A program made the translations under genes and the position numbers. Source: UBA1258 sp963643225 (lineage in GTDB: Bacteria; Bacillota; Clostridia; Lachnospirales; Lachnospiraceae). From it: 64,000 nt of DNA. Of this stretch, positions 6,976 through 13,917 are shown piece after piece. The notes beneath the pieces were generated by a model, which was given only the letters and a program-made list of their open reading frames with translations, was not told the origin of the DNA and did no database searches. The stretch lies in assembly GCA_963643225.1 (NCBI GenBank), contig CAVIIX010000005.1:57407-121406 (forward strand), in the 5' to 3' direction. Position 1 is the stretch's first letter. Each line of letters begins with the position of its first letter.

Positions 6976-9032
6976 TAAATTTCTCCTCCACTCAACATTT
7001 CATCGAGTGTTTCTTTAAGTAATTCTATAGCATCCATAATCGTAGTCTCTGTTAATTGTGCACCTGCTACGCTCATGTGACCACCGCCGCCGAGTTTTTC
7101 CATAATAATTTGTACGTTTACTTCATCTATGGAACGGGCACTTATATAAACGGTGTTCTGATAATAGGTAAATACAAAGCTTGCCTTAATGCCTTTAATG
7201 TTAAGAAGTTCATTGGCGGCCTGTGCCCCCACAACGGTAGGACTTGCACAGTCATCTGCTTCACATACGGAAACAGCAAAGGCATCCTTGTAAATTTCAG
7301 CCTGGCCTACAGCGTCTGCACGTGCCTTATATTCGTTAACATCTTCTCTGAAGAGCTTACGCACTCTGGTAACATCAGCACCATTTCTACGTAAGAATGC
7401 AGCCGCTTCAAAGGTACGTACGCCGGTCTTCTGGGCAAAATTATCTGTATCAATCATAATGCCTGAATACATTGAGTCTGCTTCCTCAGGACGGATCTTA
7501 CAGTTATCTGTTGTGTACTGTAAAATTTCCGAAACCATTTCACAGGTAGAGGATGCATAGGGCTCAACATAGGAAAGCGTTGCGTTTTCAATAGGTTCCG
7601 AACTCTGTCTGTGGTGGTCTAACACTACAACCGACTTGCATTTTCCAAAAAGCTCCGGGCACTCTGTAATACTTGGTTTATTAACGTCTACGATTATAAG
7701 AACCGCATTGTTGCCGATTTCGTTTAAAGCCTTTTCTGAAGAAACAATCATGTCTGGGTCGTATTCAGGATTGTTTACAAACAAATCAACCAAAGGCTTC
7801 ATAGAAGAAGTAACGTCGTTTAATACAATGTGCGCTTTTCTTTCCAAGGTCTTTGCAATCCTGTAAATGCCTATTGAAGCACCAAAGCTGTCTACATCTC
7901 CAAGTCTGTGACCCATTACAAAAACCTGGTCCTTACTTGAAATAATTTCCATAAGAGCGTGAGCTTTAACTCTTGCTTTAACGCGAGTGTTCTTTTCTAC
8001 CTGCTGGCTCTTGCCTCCGTAATAGCTTAACTGATCGGGAGTCTTAACAACTGCCTGATCGCCTCCACGACCCAGTGCCATATCGATTGCAGCTCTTGCA
8101 AATTCATAATTCTGAGCATAGGTTAAACCGTCTAAGCCTACACCGATGCTCAATGTAACTGCCATATCGTTACCGATATTTACACCTTTAACATCTTCTA
8201 GTAAATCAAATCTGTTTTCTTTTAACTGTGCAATACTGCTCTTTCTGAGTATTACAAGGTATTTATCTTTTTCAATCTTTTTTGTGATGCCATCAAGCGA
8301 TGACATATATTTATTAACCTTTCGCTCAATTAAAGCGGTTAAAAGCGAACGTCTTACTTCTTCAACGCTTTCCAATGCCTCTTCATAATTGTCGATATAA
8401 ACAAGGCCCACTGCAAGGCTTTGATCGTCTACCTCACGCAATGCAAGTTTTAAGGCTGTATTGTCAAATAAATAGAGCGCCACAAGGAAGCCTTGGTAGT
8501 TTTCATCTGCTTCTATTAAAGCGTTTGAATCTGCCATTTCCTTAAGAGGAATCTTTTTAAGCTTAACAATGTATTCGCCCTCCATATAGGAAATTTCAAA
8601 TTCATTTTCGGTAAAATCAAGTTCTGCACCGGGAAGTTTATCCTTTGTAATAGAAGGAAAAATACCTGTAATTGATTTATTTGCAAAGCTGTCCTTGCCG
8701 GCAAGTCTTTCAAAGGCTGTATTGCCCCAGACAATCTTTCCGTTATCATCTAAAATTGCATAAGCTACATCCAGATTCTTTAAAAGCTGCTTCTGAATCT
8801 GGCCGTACTGAGTGGCGAAATTAACCAGCTCAAACATAATTTTATGGGACCCTCTGAAATAATGCAAAAGGGCTATAAGAAAATAAATAACAAGGAAGCT
8901 TGATAATACAAGCCCCGAAAGTGCATCACGGGTATAAACGTAAAGATTTATTATAAAAAGAACAATGCCAAGAGCCAAGGAAGAAAAAAGATATGCTTTT
9001 AATTTTCCTCGTAATTTGATTTTGTTATTCAT
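6975..9032 (-). CDS. gdpP: Cyclic-di-AMP phosphodiesterase GdpP
   Basis: A membrane-bound DHH/DHHA1 enzyme of 685 residues that hydrolyses c-di-AMP and so tunes potassium and cell-wall homeostasis. Two transmembrane helices (about 12-32 and 38-58) are followed by a PAS-like domain and a degenerate GGDEF domain (GVNIGNDMAVTLSIGVG, no GGDEF core). The DHH domain has metal ligands His375, Asp379 and Asp381 (GHRLGDVDS), Asp449 and DHH at 472-474, and the DHHA1 part ends with GGGGHMSVAGAQL. It heads the gdpP-rplI-dnaB operon. A 12-bp palindrome AGGCTTAAGCCT (9044-9055) lies in the short leader. Confidence 0.93.
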   Translation of the reverse strand: MNNKIKLRGKLKAYLFSSLALGIVLFIINLYVYTRDALSGLVLSSFLVIYFLIALLHYFRGSHKIMFELVNFATQYGQIQKQLLKNLDVAYAILDDNGKIVWGNTAFERLAGKDSFANKSITGIFPSITKDKLPGAELDFTENEFEISYMEGEYIVKLKKIPLKEMADSNALIEADENYQGFLVALYLFDNTALKLALREVDDQSLAVGLVYIDNYEEALESVEEVRRSLLTALIERKVNKYMSSLDGITKKIEKDKYLVILRKSSIAQLKENRFDLLEDVKGVNIGNDMAVTLSIGVGLDGLTYAQNYEFARAAIDMALGRGGDQAVVKTPDQLSYYGGKSQQVEKNTRVKARVKAHALMEIISSKDQVFVMGHRLGDVDSFGASIGIYRIAKTLERKAHIVLNDVTSSMKPLVDLFVNNPEYDPDMIVSSEKALNEIGNNAVLIIVDVNKPSITECPELFGKCKSVVVLDHHRQSSEPIENATLSYVEPYASSTCEMVSEILQYTTDNCKIRPEEADSMYSGIMIDTDNFAQKTGVRTFEAAAFLRRNGADVTRVRKLFREDVNEYKARADAVGQAEIYKDAFAVSVCEADDCASPTVVGAQAANELLNIKGIKASFVFTYYQNTVYISARSIDEVNVQIIMEKLGGGGHMSVAGAQLTETTIMDAIELLKETLDEMLSGGEI

Positions 9033-9077
9033 AATACCCTCTCAGGCTTAAGCCTTATTCAAAATTAAAAAATTACT

Positions 9078-9106
9078 TTTATAGTATAACATTTTAGAGA
9101 TGTAAA
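9078..9106 (-). promoter_or_regulatory. Sigma-A-type promoter for gdpP-rplI-dnaB
   Basis: On the minus strand TTTACA (9101-9106), a 17-base spacer and TATAAA (9078-9083). Each hexamer has five of six consensus bases. It ends about 45 bases before the gdpP start codon. Confidence 0.6.
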
Positions 9107-9183
9107 TGAAATAGAATAATGTATAAAGAATCCTGCTTGCATGATTAGCCGCAGTGCGATTCATTGGCACGTAGTGCCTTTTT

Positions 9184-9253
9184 AACCTATAGGGAATTGC
9201 AACGCAATTTCCTATAAGTTAAAAAAGCCAACCGCTTTCACGATTGGCTTTTG
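9184..9253 (-). terminator. Terminator of the rpsF-ssb-rpsR operon, with adjacent palindrome
   Basis: On the minus strand the stem AAAGCCAA/TTGGCTTT (arms near 9224-9231 and 9244-9251) is followed by a run of T, ten bases after the rpsR stop codon. Directly beyond it lies a second inverted repeat, ACCTATAGGGAATTGC with GCAATTTCCTATAAGT (9185-9219). The segment GGCACGTAGTGCC at about 9171 matches hairpin 3 of the dispersed repeat, but the rest does not. Confidence 0.7.
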
Positions 9254-9262
9254 GTTCAAAGA

Positions 9263-9535
9263 TTAATCCTGCTGGTAGGGCATAAGAGCGATGTGTCTAG
9301 CACGCTTAACAGCTACTGTTAATGCTCTCTGATGCTTAGCGCAATTACCTGTGATTCTTCTGGGAAGAATCTTACCACGCTCAGATACGTATCTCTTTAA
9401 TTTAGCAACATCTTTGTAATCGATTGTGTTATCTTTTCCACAGAAAGCACAAACTTTCTTTCTTCTGCGGATAGCACCCTTTCTTCTCATAGGTGCATCG
9501 GACTTGTCGCCTTTATCAGCTTTATTAAATGCCAT
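9263..9535 (-). CDS. rpsR: 30S ribosomal protein S18
   Basis: A 90-residue S18 from the ATG at 9535, which follows AGGAGG; an upstream in-frame start would add an N-terminal extension overlapping ssb. The core is typical: KKVCAFCGKDNTIDYKDV, LKRYVSERGKILPRRITGNCAKHQRAL. The CxxC pair and the later cysteine suggest the zinc-binding (C+) form of S18. It is the last gene of rpsF-ssb-rpsR. Confidence 0.95.
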   Translation of the reverse strand: MAFNKADKGDKSDAPMRRKGAIRRRKKVCAFCGKDNTIDYKDVAKLKRYVSERGKILPRRITGNCAKHQRALTVAVKRARHIALMPYQQD

Positions 9536-9551
9536 GATTTTGCCTCCTATT

Positions 9552-9992
9552 TTATCTGGTAGGTTGCGCAAAAGGAAGGTCTTCATCAATTCCTTCAGGA
9601 ATGTTCATGAAGCCGTCATTCTGAGGACGATCGGAACCTGTAAATCCCCCGCCGTTAGAAGCACTGTTCTTGCTTTCAGCGAATTCCTGATCCTCTGCAA
9701 CTACCTCTGTTGTGTAGACCTTAACACCGTCTTTGTTGGTGTAAGAGCCTGTCTGAATTCTGCCTGATACTACAAGCTTTGTGCCCTTGTGAAGATACTT
9801 TTCAGCAAATTCACCGGACTTACCAAAAGCCACAATGCTGATGAAATCAGCAGTCTGATCTTCCTGACTGTTACGTGACTGTCTTCTGTCTACAGCTAAT
9901 GTGTATCTGGCAATTGCCATTGAGTTGTCGCCCTGGGTATATCTTACCTCGGGGTCTCTTGTTAATCTGCCCATAAGAATAACTTTATTCAT
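9552..9992 (-). CDS. ssb: Single-stranded DNA-binding protein
   Basis: A 146-residue SSB. The OB fold covers about residues 1-108 (MNKVILMGRLTRDPEVRY, then FISIVAFGKSGEFAEKYLHKG and LVVSGRIQTGSY). A flexible Gly/Asn/Ser linker and an acidic tip, GIDEDLPF, follow. The tip normally forms the extreme C-terminus and docks replication and repair partners. Here four more residues (AQPTR after the Phe, the Ala included makes five) follow it, which is unusual. It is encoded between rpsF and rpsR in the standard operon. Confidence 0.95.
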   Translation of the reverse strand: MNKVILMGRLTRDPEVRYTQGDNSMAIARYTLAVDRRQSRNSQEDQTADFISIVAFGKSGEFAEKYLHKGTKLVVSGRIQTGSYTNKDGVKVYTTEVVAEDQEFAESKNSASNGGGFTGSDRPQNDGFMNIPEGIDEDLPFAQPTR

Positions 9993-10016
9993 ATTTTGAT
10001 TCTCCTATCAATTCGA

Positions 10017-10307
10017 TTAATTTTCGTCTGTACGAACGATTAAGAATCTGAGAACGTTATCCATAATGCGAACTCTGTTTTCGATTTCAGCGGGAGCGGT
10101 TGCTTCAGCGTCGAACTGGATGAAATAATAGAAAGCTTCCTTCTGTTTCTGAATTTCGTAAGCTAATCTCTTCTTTCCAGCTTCCTCAACGTTTGTAACT
10201 TTTCCACCGAATCTTTCAACGTAAGCCTTAGCCTTATTGACAACAGCGGCTCTCTCGTCATCTTCGATTTTCGCACTAACAACAACTGTTAATTCATATT
10301 TGTTCAT
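10017..10307 (-). CDS. rpsF: 30S ribosomal protein S6
   Basis: A 96-residue S6 (MNKYELTVVVSAKI, then GGKVTNVEEAGKKRLAYEI and EAFYYFIQFDA). It pairs with S18 on the small subunit platform. The ATG at 10307 follows GGAGGT; the longer frame has no binding site. It is first in rpsF-ssb-rpsR. Confidence 0.95.
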   Translation of the reverse strand: MNKYELTVVVSAKIEDDERAAVVNKAKAYVERFGGKVTNVEEAGKKRLAYEIQKQKEAFYYFIQFDAEATAPAEIENRVRIMDNVLRFLIVRTDEN

Positions 10308-10375
10308 GCTTGTTACCTCCTTTTGGTCTCTGGCCCATATCCATAATATGAGCAAGGAATTGTTTATCACGGAAT

Positions 10376-10403
10376 ATTATACTACCACAAAGAAAACCGT
10401 AAA
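10376..10403 (-). promoter_or_regulatory. Promoter of rpsF-ssb-rpsR
   Basis: On the minus strand TTTACG (10398-10403), a 16-base spacer and a perfect TATAAT (10376-10381). It lies about 70 bases before the rpsF start, leaving room for a short leader. Confidence 0.6.
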
Positions 10404-10456
10404 TCAAGGCTTTCTTGTAACTATTTAAAGAAGGCAAGGTTAGGAATACCTTTCGC

Positions 10457-10485
10457 TTGAAAAATAAAAAAATAGGTGTTAGACT
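10457..10485 (+). promoter_or_regulatory. Candidate promoter of the P-type ATPase cassette
   Basis: TTGAAA (10457-10462), a 17-base spacer and TAGACT (10480-10485), about 30 bases before the first gene. An inverted repeat AAGGT-N7-ACCTT (10436-10452) directly upstream could bind a regulator, but this is weak. Confidence 0.35.
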
Positions 10486-10514
10486 TCAAGAAAAAGGAAT
10501 GGGAGGATTTTATT

Positions 10515-10802
10515 ATGAATAACTTTAAGCTTAAAAAAATTGGATTATTCGCAGGCGGAGTACTGTTTGGAACTGTAGGTATTAAGATCCTATCCAGTGC
10601 AGATGCAAAAAAGGTATATACGAACTGTACAGCGGCTGTACTTCGTGCAAAGGATTGTGTGGTGAAGACTGCTGAAACCGTTCAGGAGAATGCAGGCGAT
10701 ATCTTAGCTGAGGCAAAGCAGATCAATGAAGAACGTGCAAAGGCAGCGGCAGAGGCCATGCAGGAGGACGAAGCTGAAAAAACCGAGGAAGCACAGGAAT
10801 AA
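10515..10802 (+). CDS. Small DUF6110-like membrane-anchored protein
   Basis: A 95-residue protein from the ATG at 10515, which follows GGGAGG. A short hydrophobic glycine-rich segment (about residues 9-26, IGLFAGGVLFGTVGIKIL) leads to a helical, alanine/lysine/glutamate-rich tail ending in a very acidic stretch. Proteins of this shape (DUF6110, recognised from memory) accompany heavy-metal P-type ATPases in Firmicutes. It ends six bases before the ATPase gene, so the two form one unit. A role as metal buffer or ATPase partner is inferred only. It contains two cysteines in the helical part. Confidence 0.7.
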   Translation: MNNFKLKKIGLFAGGVLFGTVGIKILSSADAKKVYTNCTAAVLRAKDCVVKTAETVQENAGDILAEAKQINEERAKAAAEAMQEDEAEKTEEAQE

Positions 10803-10808
10803 TAATCA

Positions 10809-12878
10809 ATGAAATTTCAGATTAAGCATGAGATTTCTGGAAGAATCCGAATTCATGTAATACAGGAGCGTATGTCTGTAACACAGGCGGATACGCTCTT
10901 GTATTATTTGAAATCGCTGGAAGCTGTGACGCAGGTGACGGTACATGAGCGGACGGCCGATGCCTGTATTTGCTTTACTGGGGATCGAGAGCCTTTGATT
11001 CAGGCGTTGAAACGATTCCATTATGAGTCCGCAGCTGTTCCGGAGGCAGTACTGTCGCATTCCGGACGGCAATTAAATCATGAATATCAGGACAAGCTTA
11101 CATCACAGATTTTGTGGCACTATACCAGAAAGCTGCTGCTTCCGTATCCATTGCGTGCGGCATGGACAATCTGGCATAGTCTGCGTTATCTAAAAGCAGG
11201 AGTGAGCAGTCTCTTACGTGGCAGGTTAGAGGTTGCGGTACTGGATGCTACGGCGATTTTTGTATCGCTCCTGCGCGGAGATACCACGACAGCAGGCTCT
11301 GTCATGTTTTTACTTGGTCTTGGCGAGACACTCGAGGAGTGGACACATAAAAAATCTGTCGGGGATCTGGCGCGCAGTATGGCGCTTCAGGAGACAAAGG
11401 TTTGGTTAAAGAGCGGAGATGGCGAGGTGCTGGTAGATTCCTCTCTGGTTAAGGAAGCGGATCTTGTAGTGGTACATATGGGAAGCATCATCCCCTTTGA
11501 CGGCATAGTCGTATCAGGTGATGGCATGGTAAACCAGGCTTCGCTTACCGGAGAGCCCTTAGCTGTCCATCGTCAGCAGGGCGGATATGTATATGCAGGA
11601 AGCGTCTTGGAGGAGGGTGAGATCACTTTTTGTGTCAAGAAGGTCGGAGGAACATCACGCTATGAGCGAATCGTAACGATGATCGAGGAATCCGAGCGGC
11701 TCAAATCTTCCGTAGAGGGAAAAGCATCACGCCTTGCAGATCGGTTGGTTCCTGTTACATTGGCAGGAACTGTCGTTACATGGCTGCTTACGAGAAATTC
11801 TACGAAGGCACTGGCTGTGCTGATGGTAGATTTTTCCTGCGCATTAAAGCTTGCTATGCCACTTGCTGTACTGTCTGCGATTCGACAGGCAGGTGAAGGC
11901 GGCATCACCGTAAAGGGAGGAAAATTCCTTGAGGCGGTCGCAGAGGCAGAGACGATCGTATTTGATAAAACCGGCACCTTAACAGAGGCCAGACCTACAG
12001 TGAAGCAGATCATATCGATGGGTACATATGATAAGAGCGAGCTGCTTCGCATGGCAGCATGCCTAGAGGAGCATTTTCCACATTCCATGGCAAAGGCAGT
12101 TGTTGCAGCTGCACAGACAGCAGGACTTGATCACGAGGAAATGCATTCAAAGGTGGAATATATCGTGGCGCATGGAATTTCCTCTTATATCGGAAATCAG
12201 CGCGTCATCATCGGAAGCGCACATTTTGTATTTGATGATGAGAACAGTGAGATCAGACCTGAATATAAGGAACGTTTTGATTCACTGCCTGAGGAATATT
12301 CTCATCTGTATATGGCCATCGACGGTGCGCTTGAGGCAGTGATCTGTATCGAGGATCCGCTGCGAAAAGAAAGCACTGCAGTGGTGAGAGCACTTCGTGA
12401 GGCAGGCTTTTCGAAGATTGTAATGATGACCGGAGACAGCGAAAAGACGGCAGTAGCTGTGGCAGCCCGTGTCGGTGTAGATGAATATTATGCCGAGGTT
12501 TTACCGGAGGATAAGGCAGATTTTATCGAACGGGAAAAGGCATCCGGGCGGCGTGTGATAATGGTCGGTGATGGTGTTAATGATTCTCCGGCACTTTCGA
12601 GGGCAGATGCAGGCATTGCCATCAGTGACGGCGCAGAGCTTGCACGTGAGATTGCGGATATTACCATTTCAGCGGAGGATCTGTATGAGCTGTTACGCTT
12701 GCGTAGGCTTAGCTGTGAACTGATGAAACGGATCAACCAAAATTACAGAAAGATCGTATCAGTCAATACGGCACTTATTTTGCTTGGTGTCGGCGGTATA
12801 ATCCAGCCGACGACCTCTGCGACGCTGCACAACCTATCGACACTTTTGATCAGTATCGATAGCATGAAAGAACTATAA
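10809..12878 (+). CDS. P1B-type heavy-metal-transporting ATPase with SCA metal-site signature
   Basis: A 689-residue membrane pump. The N-terminal domain (1-90) looks like the HMA_2 fold without the CxxC metal-binding pair. Expected catalytic motifs are present: TGE at 247-249 (actuator), phosphorylated Asp386 in DKTGT, HFPHS in place of the usual HP motif, MMTGDSEKTA and VGDGVNDSPA. The membrane signature that normally reads CPC, SPC or TPC is Ser343-Cys344-Ala345 in VDFSCALKLAMP. Metal choice therefore cannot be assigned to copper or zinc by rule. The bases are visibly richer in G and C, with Arg codons CGN and many ATC codons, unlike neighbouring AGA- and ATT-rich genes, suggesting transfer. 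Confidence 0.85.
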   Translation: MKFQIKHEISGRIRIHVIQERMSVTQADTLLYYLKSLEAVTQVTVHERTADACICFTGDREPLIQALKRFHYESAAVPEAVLSHSGRQLNHEYQDKLTSQILWHYTRKLLLPYPLRAAWTIWHSLRYLKAGVSSLLRGRLEVAVLDATAIFVSLLRGDTTTAGSVMFLLGLGETLEEWTHKKSVGDLARSMALQETKVWLKSGDGEVLVDSSLVKEADLVVVHMGSIIPFDGIVVSGDGMVNQASLTGEPLAVHRQQGGYVYAGSVLEEGEITFCVKKVGGTSRYERIVTMIEESERLKSSVEGKASRLADRLVPVTLAGTVVTWLLTRNSTKALAVLMVDFSCALKLAMPLAVLSAIRQAGEGGITVKGGKFLEAVAEAETIVFDKTGTLTEARPTVKQIISMGTYDKSELLRMAACLEEHFPHSMAKAVVAAAQTAGLDHEEMHSKVEYIVAHGISSYIGNQRVIIGSAHFVFDDENSEIRPEYKERFDSLPEEYSHLYMAIDGALEAVICIEDPLRKESTAVVRALREAGFSKIVMMTGDSEKTAVAVAARVGVDEYYAEVLPEDKADFIEREKASGRRVIMVGDGVNDSPALSRADAGIAISDGAELAREIADITISAEDLYELLRLRRLSCELMKRINQNYRKIVSVNTALILLGVGGIIQPTTSATLHNLSTLLISIDSMKEL

Positions 12879-12894
12879 ACAAATATAAACGAAT

Positions 12895-12946
12895 AAACCC
12901 TGTCTGCTAAGACAAAGGAAACGCATCCTGGCAGATAGGGTTTTTG
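12895..12946 (+). terminator. Terminator of the P-type ATPase cassette
   Basis: The arms CCCTGTCTGC (12898-12907) and GCAGATAGGG (12931-12940) pair with one mismatch and are followed by TTTTT. It lies 17 bases after the ATPase stop codon. Confidence 0.75.
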
Positions 12947-12952
12947 TATTAA

Positions 12953-13000
12953 AGTCAATGATATTCGCAATTTGCTTCGCTACGACTCTCCTAAAAGCAG
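12953..13000 (-). repeat. Dispersed multi-hairpin repeat, copy B (tail part only)
   Basis: Reverse-orientation fragment GTCAATGATATTCGCAATTT through GCTTCGCTACGACTCTCCTAAAAGC. It matches the tail of copy A (the last third, read on the other strand). The hairpin part is missing. It ends five bases before the DUF951 stop codon. Confidence 0.75.
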
Positions 13001-13005
13001 AGGCA

Positions 13006-13191
13006 TCATACCCCCGGTTTTTTTACGTCTTTTACGTTTTTTTCAAGAGCTTTTCTTGATAACATTATCTGATGTTCACAGCCCTTACATTTAATTCTAA
13101 AATCGGCGCCTTCTCTTAACACAAGCCATTCGTAACTTCCGCAGGGATGCATCTTTTTAAGCTTAACCGTATCTCCTACATGTATTTCCAT
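13006..13191 (-). CDS. DUF951 small protein
   Basis: A 61-residue protein with the DUF951 pattern: an SH3-like strand MEIHVGDTVKLKKMHPCGSYEWLVLREGADFRIKC followed by KGCEHQIMLSR. Three cysteines and the conserved HPCG suggest a small zinc-ribbon-like site. Function is unknown; nucleic-acid binding is plausible from the basic tail. It starts two bases after the sirtuin stop codon, as last gene of the operon running from 16853. Confidence 0.75.
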   Translation of the reverse strand: MEIHVGDTVKLKKMHPCGSYEWLVLREGADFRIKCKGCEHQIMLSRKALEKNVKDVKKPGV

Positions 13192-13193
13192 AT

Positions 13194-13916
13194 TTATACC
13201 TCAGAAAATACTTCACCTATCTTTTCATGAATTACTAAATCCGCATACTTATCCTGGTCTGTTGAAGACAAATTGACAAGTGCAAGCTTGTCGCCCTTAT
13301 AATATCTTATTAAACCTGCAGCAGGATACACCACTAAAGACGTACCGCCTACTATCAGCAAATCAGCATTCTGAATATATCTTATGGCCTTTTCCATTAC
13401 ATTCATATCAAGGCCTTCTTCATAAAGCACTACATCAGGACGAATTGTGCCTCCGCATTCACACCTTGGAATTCCTTTTGATTCAAGCACTGTTTTAACA
13501 TCATATTTTTTACCGCATCTGTTACAATAATTTTTCATGATAGTGCCGTGTAACTGCAATACTTCCGCGCTGCCTGCAGTCTGATGAAGATTGTCGATAT
13601 TCTGTGTAATTACAGCCTTAAGCTTTCCCATAGCTTCCAGATCCGCAAGCTTTTTGTGGGCTCTGTTAGGCTTGGCATTTAATGCAGGAGCCACCATCTT
13701 TTCTTTATAAAACTCAAAAAATTCTTCAGGCTTCTTTGTTAAAAAAGTATGGCTTACAATAGTCTCCGGCGGATATTTATATTTCTGCTGATAAAGACCG
13801 TCAACAGAACGAAAATCAGGAATGCCGCTTTCCGTAGAAACTCCTGCACCGCCAAAGAAAACTATGTTGTCAGATTCATCAATCCACTTTTTTAAAGTCT
13901 GAATGCCTTCTATCAT
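13194..13916 (-). CDS. Sirtuin, NAD-dependent protein deacylase
   Basis: A 240-residue Sir2-family enzyme removing acyl groups from lysines, consuming NAD. Motifs are complete: GAGVSTESGIPDFRS (NAD binding), TQNIDNLHQTAG, catalytic His in LQLHG, a four-Cys zinc site (YCNRCG and CECGG) and GTSLVVYPAAGL. The ATG at 13916 begins one base after the TAG of the EAL-GH25 gene, and its weak binding site lies within the last Trp codons of that gene. Translation is therefore probably coupled. Confidence 0.92.
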   Translation of the reverse strand: MIEGIQTLKKWIDESDNIVFFGGAGVSTESGIPDFRSVDGLYQQKYKYPPETIVSHTFLTKKPEEFFEFYKEKMVAPALNAKPNRAHKKLADLEAMGKLKAVITQNIDNLHQTAGSAEVLQLHGTIMKNYCNRCGKKYDVKTVLESKGIPRCECGGTIRPDVVLYEEGLDMNVMEKAIRYIQNADLLIVGGTSLVVYPAAGLIRYYKGDKLALVNLSSTDQDKYADLVIHEKIGEVFSEV

Positions 13917-13917
13917 C

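Noticed and set aside
6975..9032. GdpP GGDEF-like domain as an active diguanylate cyclase
   Set aside because: The GGDEF core is missing (around residues 283-300), as is normal for GdpP.
9165..9222. A further full copy of the dispersed repeat after rpsR
   Set aside because: Only GGCACGTAGTGCC matches. The neighbouring palindrome ACCTATAGGGAATTGC/GCAATTTCCTATAAGT is not in the other copies.
10809..12878. Assigning the P-type ATPase as a copper (CopA) or zinc (ZntA) exporter
   Set aside because: The CPC signature and the N-terminal CxxC are both absent, so the usual rules for metal choice do not apply.
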